A DNA stretch of 12,866 nucleotides from NCBI GenBank assembly GCA_029937655.1, contig JAPYPK010000039.1, positions 1 through 12,866 on the forward strand. Direction: 5' to 3'. The notes beneath the pieces are model-generated. The model was not told the DNA's origin, searched no databases, and worked only from the letters and a program-made list of their open reading frames with translations. This DNA comes from Nitrospinaceae bacterium. GTDB taxonomy: Bacteria > Nitrospinota > Nitrospinia > Nitrospinales > VA-1. Shown piece by piece: positions 6,553-12,866 of this stretch (position 1 is its first letter; each line of letters starts with the position of its first letter). The translations under genes were made by a program, and so were the position numbers.

Positions 6553-7983
6553 TCACCCCACTTTTTGCGGGGTTAAAACCCCTGGTTTAGGAAGGGTGAT
6601 CTTAAACTTTGTTCCTTTGCCCAGTTTACTTTCAATATCGATACTCCCTTTATGCGCATCCACAATAAACTTACATATACTAAGCCCGAGCCCAGTTCCT
6701 CCTTCTTGGCGTGAGCGTGCCTTATCCACTCGATAAAACCGATTAAAAATAAGAGGTAAATCTTCTTCAGAAATTCCAATACCGTTATCCTGAATGGTTA
6801 TTAGCACACCACCTCCCTTGTGTCGCGTAGAAATTTTCACCTCTCCACCGTGTTGAGTATATTTAATCCCGTTTACCACAACATTCCATATCATTTGCCG
6901 TAATCGCACGGGATCTCCATAAACTTGTACTCCCTCAAGATAAGCGATGACAATTTTTATATTTTTATCTGAGGCAATGATCTCTGCATGCTTGCAAACC
7001 TCTTCGATAAGTGATTTGAGGTCGACTGATTCGCAGTCTAATGCGATCTGATTTTCATCTGACTTTGAAAGCAAAAATAAGTCTTCAAGAACTTTAGACA
7101 TGTACTGAACTTCTTCAAGGTTGCTAGAAATAACCTCCTGGTATTCTTCCGGCTTTCTTTCTTTTCCCAGGGCAAGTTCGCTTTGCCCTTTTAGTACCGT
7201 TAAGGGAGTGCGAAGTTCGTGCGAGGCATCACTGCTAAACTGACGCATTTGCGTAAAAGAACTCTCCAAACGATCCATCATCGAATTGAAGGTGAGCGCT
7301 AATTGCCCGATCTCATCCTTAACTTCTGACACCGGAATACGCTGACTGAGGTTGGCACCTGATCCAATATCTTTCGCTGTCTGGGTGATTTTTGCCACAG
7401 GCTTAAGTGCACGCCGAGCTATAAATCGACCGATTAAGGCCGTCAAAAGGAGAACGGCAGGAACAGCTGTCAGGAGAATAATCTGTAGGTTTTTTAGGGT
7501 GTCTACCACCACCTTTAGAGAGGTCCCCACCTGAACCAAATTAGCAAGTTTGGGACCCTTTAAAACTGGCATAGTGATAACCCGGATGGGGTGATCATCA
7601 GTGAGCAAAAAAGTTTCATAAGAAGTTCCTCCTTTTAATGCAGCAGAATATGCACGCTGAGTAAGGGGGAACTGCGAACCATCAAAGTTTTTAGAAAGAG
7701 AACCGATATTTCCAGAACCGTCATAAATTTTGTAAGATTTGTTTGTACCAAACCCCATAAGTTGATCAAAAAACAGGTCAAGGCCTGGGAACGAGGTTCG
7801 ACTATTATTGATCTGAGTTGAACGAGCCACAATACGGGCTGAAACGGTGAGTGAACTATCTACACTTTCGTATAATCGCTTAGAAAGAAAGAAAAATAAC
7901 AAGATACTAAATAAGACAAGAATCACACCCAAAAGAAGAACATACCATGCTGTTAATTTGGAACGAATCGATGTGAAAGGCAT
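6553..7983 (-). CDS. CusS-like membrane sensor histidine kinase
   Basis: This is a 476-residue two-component kinase. In order it has TM1 (about 12-34), a periplasmic sensor region (35-163), TM2 (about 164-186), HAMP (about 187-240) and a HisKA dimerisation domain with the phospho-acceptor H255 in SHELRTPL. The HATPase_c domain carries the N box NVVVNGIKYT (367-376), DNGIG (399-403), the F box NRFYR (414-418) and GGTGLGLS (428-435). All catalytic motifs are intact. The architecture and the N-terminal RSKLTAWY segment resemble the heavy-metal sensor kinase (CusS) family. However, the periplasmic part contains only one histidine (H131) and no cysteine, so copper or silver sensing should not be assumed. 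The ATG is 1 bp after the regulator's stop codon (TAA-C-ATG), which implies tight coupling. No efflux or metal-resistance gene is next to it. Confidence 0.94.
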   Translation of the reverse strand: MPFTSIRSKLTAWYVLLLGVILVLFSILLFFFLSKRLYESVDSSLTVSARIVARSTQINNSRTSFPGLDLFFDQLMGFGTNKSYKIYDGSGNIGSLSKNFDGSQFPLTQRAYSAALKGGTSYETFLLTDDHPIRVITMPVLKGPKLANLVQVGTSLKVVVDTLKNLQIILLTAVPAVLLLTALIGRFIARRALKPVAKITQTAKDIGSGANLSQRIPVSEVKDEIGQLALTFNSMMDRLESSFTQMRQFSSDASHELRTPLTVLKGQSELALGKERKPEEYQEVISSNLEEVQYMSKVLEDLFLLSKSDENQIALDCESVDLKSLIEEVCKHAEIIASDKNIKIVIAYLEGVQVYGDPVRLRQMIWNVVVNGIKYTQHGGEVKISTRHKGGGVLITIQDNGIGISEEDLPLIFNRFYRVDKARSRQEGGTGLGLSICKFIVDAHKGSIDIESKLGKGTKFKITLPKPGVLTPQKVG

Positions 7984-7984
7984 G

Positions 7985-8653
7985 TTATTTTTTCATGACA
8001 TACCCAACACCCCGCAACGTGTGCAACAACTTTGACTCTCGTCCTTTATCGATTTTTTTGCGTAGGTGATTGATATAGACATCTATGACGTTTGTGAATG
8101 TGTCGAAATTATAGTCCCACACGTGCTCTGCAATCATAGTTCTAGTCAACACTTTTTCTTGATTACGCATAAAATATTCCAGGAGACTATACTCTTTCCC
8201 CGTAAGCTCTATTTCGTCGCCCCCTCGGTTAACATTATGACTCACTAAGTCAAGAGTAAGGTCTGAAATCTGGAGTGTGGTTTTGACTTCAGCCTTACCA
8301 CGGCGCAATAGCACCCTCACTCGTGCTAATAATTCAGAAAAAGCAAAAGGCTTCGTTAAATAATCGTCCGCGCCCTTATTAAGTCCTGCCACCCTATCAT
8401 CAACAGCATCCTTTGCAGTTAAAAGGAGAATAGGGGTGTCTCTACCTTGGTCGCGTAATTGTGAAAGGATTTCTAACCCATCTATTTTGGGGAGCATAAT
8501 ATCTAAAACAATCAAATCATATTGCCCTTCTGATCCGAGGTGCAAGCCGTCTTCACCATCGTAAGCCACGTCGATGGCATAGGTTTCCTCTTCCAACCCT
8601 TTCTTTATAAACCCGGCTACTTTTTTATCATCTTCAACAACCAAAATCCGCAT
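7985..8653 (-). CDS. OmpR/PhoB-family response regulator (CusR-like)
   Basis: This 222-residue DNA-binding regulator is the partner of the kinase encoded 1 bp downstream. The receiver domain (1-117) has the acidic pocket E7/D8/D9, phospho-acceptor D51 in LDIMLP, T79 and K101 in the TKPF motif. The C-terminal winged helix (about 126-221) shows the OmpR-type landmarks ELTGKEYSLLEYF (149-161), VIDVYINHLRKKI (189-201) and the hairpin end TLRGVGYVM (212-220). All phosphorylation residues are intact. Its ATG at 8651-8653 directly follows the stop codon of the 68-aa gene with no gap, so ribosomes finishing that gene probably start this one. Its targets are unknown. The inverted repeat GTTAAGT/ACTTAAC at 9231/9291 upstream of the same gene set is one candidate site, without direct support. 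Confidence 0.96.
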   Translation of the reverse strand: MRILVVEDDKKVAGFIKKGLEEETYAIDVAYDGEDGLHLGSEGQYDLIVLDIMLPKIDGLEILSQLRDQGRDTPILLLTAKDAVDDRVAGLNKGADDYLTKPFAFSELLARVRVLLRRGKAEVKTTLQISDLTLDLVSHNVNRGGDEIELTGKEYSLLEYFMRNQEKVLTRTMIAEHVWDYNFDTFTNVIDVYINHLRKKIDKGRESKLLHTLRGVGYVMKK

Positions 8654-8860
8654 TTACGCATCCCACTTTTTTTGTTTTTTGTGTAGCTCCACTTCTCCTT
8701 TAAGCATATCTAAATGCTTCTCATAATCTTTGAGAATAGCCGAGTACATTGCTCTACAGCTTTCATCATTAGCATCAATCATTGCCTGCCGGCATATGCC
8801 AGCCGCCTCCGAAGACGCTTCGATTGCTTTTATCAGGTTTTCATTGAACTTTTTTGACAT
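8654..8860 (-). CDS. Small helical protein in the two-component operon
   Basis: This is a 68-residue protein not assigned to a named family. It is polar, predicted as two long helices (about 4-30 and 34-62) forming a hairpin, with no signal peptide or membrane helix. The second helix carries DYEKHLDML (45-53), which resembles the DEKKHLEML helix of rubrerythrin/ferritin-like proteins, but the metal-ligand glutamate is replaced by Y46. C23 and C35 lie on the facing ends of the two helices. It could be half of a ferritin-like four-helix bundle formed by dimerisation, or simply a coiled-coil partner. The stop codon touches the regulator's ATG with no gap, strong evidence that the frame is real and co-expressed with the regulator and kinase. 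AGGA lies directly against its ATG, and a better-placed AGAGAT is further up. A role as a modulator of the pair is inferred from position only. Confidence 0.7.
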   Translation of the reverse strand: MSKKFNENLIKAIEASSEAAGICRQAMIDANDESCRAMYSAILKDYEKHLDMLKGEVELHKKQKKWDA

Positions 8861-8939
8861 TCCTAATGAATCTCTACAGTTTATGATTTTCTTATTCTAA
8901 CATTAAATTATCACCAATAAGAGCTAACTTGCGACATGT

Positions 8940-9206
8940 TTATCTTTCGGAAGATTTGGTTGCGCCACCAACTACCTCAGGAAAAAGCCAATAAACCATT
9001 ACTATTCCCAAAGCGAGCCCCATGTACGGAAGATTGGTGACCATTTCCGCTATAAAGCGACCCAAGGTTCCATAGTCACGAACCATGTTTGAAATAACCC
9101 GATTCCCAGACTGCTCAAGAAGATAAAAAATAAATTCAATAACGGTGCCACACATGAACCCAATAAATGCACCAAAACCATAGTAAATCCATTTCATGCT
9201 TTTCAT
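8940..9206 (-). CDS. Small two-helix membrane protein
   Basis: This 88-residue protein has no recognised family. It has two likely membrane helices (about 7-30 and 58-75), a soluble loop between them (31-57, containing RDYGTLGRF), and a short charged C-terminal tail. The first helix is glycine-rich (GFGAFIGFMCG) with E24 buried in it. The start could be the ATG at 9206 or the second ATG three codons later at 9197; the second has GAAAAG upstream. It precedes the 68-aa gene by 79 bp on the same strand with no visible terminator between them, so it may be the first gene of the two-component transcript, though a separate promoter in that gap cannot be excluded. A promoter at 9268-9296 fits its upstream side. 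The coherent hydrophobic pattern supports a real gene; function is unknown. Confidence 0.62.
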   Translation of the reverse strand: MKSMKWIYYGFGAFIGFMCGTVIEFIFYLLEQSGNRVISNMVRDYGTLGRFIAEMVTNLPYMGLALGIVMVYWLFPEVVGGATKSSER

Positions 9207-9230
9207 AATTTATTTTTTTTAATTCGCGAG

Positions 9231-9297
9231 GTTAAGTTCGTATGGTATTTTTGATGAAGAATAAATTATTATAGTTTTGACTAACCGTGGACTTAAC
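9231..9297. repeat. Inverted repeat GTTAAGT / ACTTAAC across the divergent promoters
   Basis: GTTAAGT (9231-9237) and its exact complement ACTTAAC (9291-9297) are 53 bp apart. One arm lies between the -35 and -10 of the SDR promoter and also forms the -35 of the opposite promoter. The other arm is in the leader of the 88-aa gene. This could be a pair of operators for one regulator, but 7-bp arms in AT-rich DNA can occur by chance. Confidence 0.35.
9268..9296 (-). promoter_or_regulatory. Promoter toward the 88-aa gene
   Basis: On the minus strand TTAAGT (9296-9291) and a perfect TATAAT (9273-9268) are spaced by exactly 17 bp. The -35 matches TTGACA at only three positions. Transcription would start near 9261 and give a leader of about 55 nt before the 88-aa gene. 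It interlocks with the opposite promoter at 9277-9303. Confidence 0.45.
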
Positions 9298-9303
9298 TAT
9301 AAT
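9277..9303 (+). promoter_or_regulatory. Promoter toward the SDR gene
   Basis: TTGACT (9277-9282, 5 of 6) and a perfect TATAAT (9298-9303) are separated by 15 bp, two shorter than optimal, which often marks promoters that need an activator to realign the elements. Transcription would start near 9310, about 50 nt before the GTG at 9362. The spacer contains ACTTAAC (9291-9297), one arm of an inverted repeat. Confidence 0.5.
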
Positions 9304-9361
9304 CGAGTCACATTCATTATAACTATTCAAGTAGTTCATATCAATTGCCCAAGGAGATTAC

Positions 9362-10102
9362 GTGAGGCTAGAAGGCAAGTCAGCCATTATAACTGGAGGA
9401 GGATCTGGTATTGGTTTGGCATGCGCCAAACGGTTTTCTGATGAAGGTGCTGTTGTCGCAATTATTGGAAGGAGAAAAAACAAACTAGAGTTAGCCGCGA
9501 AAGATATTGAAGGACGGGTTCTACCTATCGCGGGCGACCTAACAAACAATAATGACCTTGATAGCTTGGTATCAAAGACATTACATGCGTTTGGAAAAAT
9601 TGATATCGTTGTAAACAACGGTGGCCTCTTTGCTGGGGCCCCATTACATGAGACAAAAGATGAAGACTGGAATATCATAATGAACACTAATATTAATTCG
9701 GTTTTCCAACTGACCAAGAGAGTACTTCCTCACATGATGAAAAGTAAAACAGGGACATTTGTTCACATAGCCTCGATTCTTGGACTTGTCGCAGCACCCG
9801 GTGTTGCTGCGTATAATGTCTCCAAGGGAGCATTACTTCAATTCAGCCGTTCTATTGCCATGGAGTATGGATCCTTAGGTATTCGTTCGAATGCGATTTG
9901 TCCAGGCTTGGTAAAAACAGACATGACAGATAATCTAATGAAAGATAAAGAGTTAATGCTGGAATGGAGCAAAGATTATCCCATTGGACGGTTCGGTGAC
10001 CCTGAAGACATTGCCAACGCGTGCCTATACTTAGCCTCAGACGAATCATCTTTTGTTACAGGTGCCACGCTTCCAGTAGACGGAGGCTTCACAGCTCATT
10101 AA
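9362..10102 (+). CDS. Short-chain dehydrogenase/reductase (FabG-like)
   Basis: This is a 246-residue classical SDR oxidoreductase, cytosolic, using NAD(H) or NADP(H). The Rossmann dinucleotide motif is TGGGSGIG (11-18). GRR at 36-38 after the second strand hints at NADP(H) preference. Catalytic residues are N110, S138, Y151 and K155 (YxxxK). NNGG (85-88) replaces the usual NNAG, a tolerated variant. PGLVKTDM (181-188) and the C-terminal PVDGG (238-242) are typical of the FabG/glucose-dehydrogenase-like branch. Substrate cannot be read from sequence: no acyl-carrier or fatty-acid gene is adjacent, so the name fabG is not justified. The start is GTG at 9362, chosen because AAGGAG at 9351-9356 lies 5 nt before it, the strongest ribosome binding site in the window. 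It is apparently monocistronic, 123 bp before gatB. Confidence 0.92.
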   Translation: MRLEGKSAIITGGGSGIGLACAKRFSDEGAVVAIIGRRKNKLELAAKDIEGRVLPIAGDLTNNNDLDSLVSKTLHAFGKIDIVVNNGGLFAGAPLHETKDEDWNIIMNTNINSVFQLTKRVLPHMMKSKTGTFVHIASILGLVAAPGVAAYNVSKGALLQFSRSIAMEYGSLGIRSNAICPGLVKTDMTDNLMKDKELMLEWSKDYPIGRFGDPEDIANACLYLASDESSFVTGATLPVDGGFTAH

Positions 10103-10159
10103 TGGTGAGGCTTGACGTGCATTGAATCTGACATTACAATTAACCAACTTCCACAAATT

Positions 10160-10188
10160 CCTTAATATCAGAACCTTATAGGTTAAGG
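10160..10188 (+). other. Inverted repeat between the SDR gene and gatB
   Basis: CCTTAA (10160-10165) is complementary to TTAAGG (10183-10188), and inside it AACC (10172-10175) pairs with GGTT (10181-10184); the two pairings share two bases and are partly exclusive. No T-run follows, so this is not a canonical Rho-independent terminator. It may be a weak 3'-end structure for the SDR transcript or a leader element for gatB. The rest of the 123-bp gap shows nothing recognisable. Confidence 0.25.
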
Positions 10189-10225
10189 GAAATCTTTATC
10201 TAAATAGATTCCGACAGGTCGTAGA

Positions 10226-11662
10226 ATGAACTATGAAATGGTTATTGGGCTTGAAGTCCACGCCCAGTTGAAGACCCAGTCAAAAATATTTTGTTCATGT
10301 TCAACCGAGTTTGGAAAGCCCCCAAACGAAAATACTTGCCCAGTATGCTTAGGTATGCCGGGCGTACTTCCGGTTTTCAACAAAAAGGCTCTCCAACTGG
10401 CAATGAGAGCATGCCTTTCTACTAATTGCCGCATCTCCCCAATGAACCGATTCGCACGTAAAAATTATTTCTACCCTGATCTACCAAAGGGTTACCAAAT
10501 ATCACAATTTGAGCTCCCATTAGGACTTGATGGTTATGTAAGTATCCGCATTAACGGCACAAAAAAAAAGATCGGCCTAACCCGTATTCACATGGAAGAG
10601 GATGCCGGAAAGTTGATTCACGGAGAAAATTTAGGAAGCCCAGGAAAAAGTTATGTGGACTTTAACCGCACCGGAGTTCCATTAGTGGAGATTGTCAGTG
10701 AACCAGACCTTAGGTCTGGCGAAGAAGCCCGTGAATACCTAACTCAATTAAAATCGATACTTGATTATGCGGAAGTAAGTGACTGTAACATGGAAGAAGG
10801 CAGTCTTCGTTGCGACGCTAATGTTTCTGTAAGGAAAACAGGACAGAAGGAATTTGGAATACGTACGGAAACAAAAAATCTAAACTCATTTCGTTTTGTC
10901 CAGCGGGCTATCGAATATGAATTTGATCGTCAAATTAAAATTCTTGAACAGGGAGATTCTGTTGTACAAGAAACTCGTTTATATGATTCTAACAAAGGAG
11001 TTACTTTTACTATGCGGAGCAAGGAGGAGGCTCATGACTATCGCTATTTTCCAGAACCTGACCTGGTCCCAATTGAGATCAGTGATGAGTGGGTCAAGGA
11101 AACGATGGATGGACTGCCCGAACTGCCTGAACAAAAAAGAGAACGTTTTGTTCAACACTATAAAATCCCAGAGTATGACGCCGGCGTTCTAACTACCTCT
11201 CGAGAAATAGCAGACTACTATGAGAAATCAGTTTCTCTATACCCAGAACCAAAATTGATTAGTAATTGGATCATGGGGGAACTCCTCAGGGAACTGAAAA
11301 ATGATGGACAGAAAATTAGCGCATCTCCTGTAAAACCTGAAGGGCTGGTTGCGCTTTTAAAGTTGATCAATGAAGGCACCCTCAGTGCAAAAATGGCTAA
11401 AACGGTATTTGAAGAAATGTATCAAAGTTCCAAATCCGCAATAGAAATAGTTAATCAAAAGGGGTTAGCCCAAATAACCGATCCAACGGCTATAGAAAAC
11501 ATAGTCGATGAAATTTTAAAGTTGAATACAGTTCAAGTAGAACAATATAAAAATGGAAAAGAAAAAGTTTTTGGATTTCTAGTTGGACAAATTATGAAAC
11601 AAAGTAAAGGTCAGGCCGACCCAGCTCTAGTCAATAAATTACTCAAGGATAGAATTAATTGA
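10226..11662 (+). CDS. gatB: Asp-tRNA(Asn)/Glu-tRNA(Gln) amidotransferase subunit B
   Basis: GatB is the kinase and tRNA-binding subunit of GatCAB, which converts Glu-tRNA(Gln) and/or Asp-tRNA(Asn) to the amidated forms; ammonia comes from GatA. The 478-residue length is standard. The N-terminal cradle domain contains GLEVHAQL (8-15), a zinc-type set C23-x-C25...C38-x2-C41, IHMEEDAGK (121-129), the family signature DFNRTGVPLVEIVSEPD (145-161) and DYRYFPEPDL (271-280). The helical and YqeY-like tail domain (about 330-475) has ISNWIMGEL (345-353) and ends in KQSKGQADP (458-466). The ATG has AGG about 9 nt upstream. GatA and GatC are not adjacent, so the subunits are encoded at separate loci, common in bacteria. 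Its TGA overlaps the next gene's TTG start. Presence of gatB implies that GlnRS and/or AsnRS is missing or bypassed. Confidence 0.98.
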   Translation: MNYEMVIGLEVHAQLKTQSKIFCSCSTEFGKPPNENTCPVCLGMPGVLPVFNKKALQLAMRACLSTNCRISPMNRFARKNYFYPDLPKGYQISQFELPLGLDGYVSIRINGTKKKIGLTRIHMEEDAGKLIHGENLGSPGKSYVDFNRTGVPLVEIVSEPDLRSGEEAREYLTQLKSILDYAEVSDCNMEEGSLRCDANVSVRKTGQKEFGIRTETKNLNSFRFVQRAIEYEFDRQIKILEQGDSVVQETRLYDSNKGVTFTMRSKEEAHDYRYFPEPDLVPIEISDEWVKETMDGLPELPEQKRERFVQHYKIPEYDAGVLTTSREIADYYEKSVSLYPEPKLISNWIMGELLRELKNDGQKISASPVKPEGLVALLKLINEGTLSAKMAKTVFEEMYQSSKSAIEIVNQKGLAQITDPTAIENIVDEILKLNTVQVEQYKNGKEKVFGFLVGQIMKQSKGQADPALVNKLLKDRIN

Positions 11663-12192
11663 ACCTATTAAGGAATATATCATTTGGGAATCATATCTCT
11701 TGGATAATGTTTTTAGGTTTAGCCTTGCTTTTATCTGAACAGTCTGAGGCGGTCGCAGCCTGGTCTGCTGATAAAAGATTTAAGGATAATGGGGATAAAA
11801 CTATAACTGACACAAAAACTGGTCTGATGTGGATGAAAGAAGATTCGTACCTTTATTCCGGACACTGGGCAAACTGGTTTGAAAGCATTCAGTTTATAAA
11901 GAAAATAAATAAGGACGGATTCGCTAACCAATATGACTGGCAACTACCCACCGTGAAGCAACTAACGACCCTCTACGAGATGAGCAAAACGAATAGCAAA
12001 GTTTTGGGGAAAGGTATGAATATTCACATTGATTCTATTTTTTCTAAAGAGGGAAGTGCCTCTTTATGGTCCATTGAAGAAAATGGAAATTATAATGCGT
12101 TTGGAGTTGTGTTCAACACTGGAAAACGATTTAACAAGTCCAAAAAATCCACATTTCGAAAAGCTGTTCGGGCAGTTCGTTATTTAAATTAA
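11659..12192 (+). CDS. Exported DUF1566 (Lcl_C) domain protein
   Basis: This 177-residue protein has a signal peptide: R5, a hydrophobic core at about 14-25, and a likely cleavage after AVAA (31-34). One DUF1566/Lcl_C domain follows. The entry motif is RFKDNGDKTITDTKTGLMW (40-58), then W70/W73, DWQLPTVKQL (93-102), LWS (136-138) and the closing RAVRYL (171-176). The domain is common in secreted or surface proteins of many bacteria and is related to the fibrobacter-type and C-lectin-like folds; its ligand is unknown. The start is TTG at 11659 in a TTGA overlap with the gatB stop codon. AAGGA at 11645-11649, inside gatB, is well spaced (9 nt) and supports it; the first ATG alternative (codon 17) would cut into the signal peptide core. 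Translation is therefore likely coupled to gatB. It is 19 bp ahead of the TPR gene. Confidence 0.83.
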   Translation: MNLLRNISFGNHISWIMFLGLALLLSEQSEAVAAWSADKRFKDNGDKTITDTKTGLMWMKEDSYLYSGHWANWFESIQFIKKINKDGFANQYDWQLPTVKQLTTLYEMSKTNSKVLGKGMNIHIDSIFSKEGSASLWSIEENGNYNAFGVVFNTGKRFNKSKKSTFRKAVRAVRYLN

Positions 12193-12211
12193 TTATCGTT
12201 CAGAGGCTCTA

Positions 12212-12866
12212 ATGAAAAAATTTTTATTCACCAGTTTATTTATACTTTTGTTTAGCACAGCAATCCCTTTTCAGGCACAGGCCATTTTCCCAGGGGAAAA
12301 AATTGTTTTTGGAAATCGTGATCAGTCTAATGAGCAAAGCAATAAAACTCTAATCAAAATTTTTAATCTTGCAACGAAAAAAGATTACCAACAAGCACTT
12401 GATTTAATCGAACAAAAAATCCAGAACAAACCAAAAATTGCAACCCTTCATGTGATGAAAGGCTTAGTTCTAAATGAAATTGGAAAATATCTACATGCAA
12501 ACAGTGCATTAAATACTGGCCTGAGTATTGAAGCACGGCATCCAGGAATTCAATACGGGTTCTGTGGCATTTATCGCAACCTCGGAATGGCAGAAGCCTC
12601 ATTGCAGGCTTGCAGAATTGCAGAAGAAATGCATATTCGTTCACCTGAAGCTCATTACGAATATGCGCAAACATTGATTGCAACTGGAGAGATGGAACTT
12701 GCTAACAAATCTCTATCTACTGCAACTGAACTTGACCCCAACAACGCGCAGTACCATTACCAAAAAGGTATGAACTTTTATTACCTTAACCAATACGAAA
12801 CCGCAGAAAATGCCTTCCTGAAAGCTCTTTCAATTGACACAAGCGATGTCGACTCTGCATATCAAT
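12212..12866 (+). CDS. Exported TPR protein, cut by the right edge
   Basis: The frame is open from the ATG at 12212 to the window end, giving 218 codons of an incomplete gene. GAGG at 12203-12206 lies 5 nt before the ATG. A clear signal peptide opens the protein (MKKFLFTS, hydrophobic core to about 18) with an AQA cleavage site at 22-24. TPR-like helix pairs follow: about 48-80, 78-110, an irregular unit with two cysteines (YGFCGIYR and LQACRIAEE, about 114-140), then regular repeats at about 144-176 (ending ELDPNN) and 180-213 (ending LSIDTSD). It probably acts as a periplasmic protein-binding scaffold; partner unknown. It begins 19 bp after the DUF1566 gene, so gatB, the DUF1566 gene and this gene may form one transcript. 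It is a different protein from the TPR gene at 3247, with a more typical signal peptide. Confidence 0.85.
   Translation, partial: MKKFLFTSLFILLFSTAIPFQAQAIFPGEKIVFGNRDQSNEQSNKTLIKIFNLATKKDYQQALDLIEQKIQNKPKIATLHVMKGLVLNEIGKYLHANSALNTGLSIEARHPGIQYGFCGIYRNLGMAEASLQACRIAEEMHIRSPEAHYEYAQTLIATGEMELANKSLSTATELDPNNAQYHYQKGMNFYYLNQYETAENAFLKALSIDTSDVDSAYQ

Noticed and set aside
6556..6582. Rho-independent terminator for the SH3b gene or the kinase
   Set aside because: Hairpins exist, but neither strand shows a T-run after the stem; kept only as a structural observation.
9362..10102. Naming the SDR gene fabG
   Set aside because: Motifs fit many SDR enzymes, no fatty-acid synthesis genes are adjacent, and substrate cannot be read from sequence.
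12363..12683. 106-codon minus-strand frame at the right edge
   Set aside because: The plus strand here is an uninterrupted TPR frame with a signal peptide and ribosome binding site; the antisense frame is its shadow.
1..12866. CRISPR arrays, tRNA/rRNA genes, insertion sequences, phage or defence genes
   Set aside because: No regularly spaced direct repeats, cloverleaf-like gap sequence, transposase or integrase motifs were seen on either strand.

Overview
This window is a dense stretch of an ordinary bacterial chromosome. It has 15 protein genes, 14 of them complete, and one gene is cut by the right edge. It is AT-rich, with many A/T runs in the gaps and TTG and GTG among the start codons. 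Sec-type signal peptides, a CusS/CusR-like two-component pair and gatB fit a Gram-negative bacterium that makes Gln-tRNA and/or Asn-tRNA by the indirect amidation route. Small secreted TPR, SH3b and DUF1566 proteins among housekeeping genes recall Nitrospinota or deltaproteobacterial-type genomes. That placement is a guess from gene content and would need a tree of GatB or Era.

Left part, minus strand (139-1798): era then map, overlapping by 23 bp, so one transcript encodes a ribosome-assembly GTPase and the methionine aminopeptidase that trims nascent chains. A 277-bp AT-rich gap separates them from a plus-strand cluster (2076-4700): hemW, a secreted TPR protein and mazG, spaced 28 and 23 bp. 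A membrane-bound family-2 glycosyltransferase (4729-5859, minus) converges on mazG. It has a recognisable promoter at 5963-5992.

Middle part: a secreted tandem-SH3b protein (6064-6552, plus) meets a sensor kinase (6553-7983, minus) stop codon to stop codon with no base between. The kinase is the last gene of a minus-strand set: 88-aa membrane protein, 68-aa helical protein, OmpR-type regulator, kinase. The last three genes are separated by 0 and 1 bp, so the 68-aa protein is probably part of the same signalling unit.

Right part, plus strand: an SDR oxidoreductase (9362-10102) is divergent from the 88-aa gene across a region where two opposed promoters appear to interlock and share an inverted repeat. 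It is followed by gatB (10226-11662), a DUF1566 secreted protein whose TTG start overlaps the gatB stop codon, and a secreted TPR protein that runs off the window. I saw no tRNA, rRNA, CRISPR array, insertion sequence, prophage or defence system. The best leads are the small gene fused into the two-component operon, the interlocked divergent promoters, and the coupling of secreted proteins to housekeeping genes.
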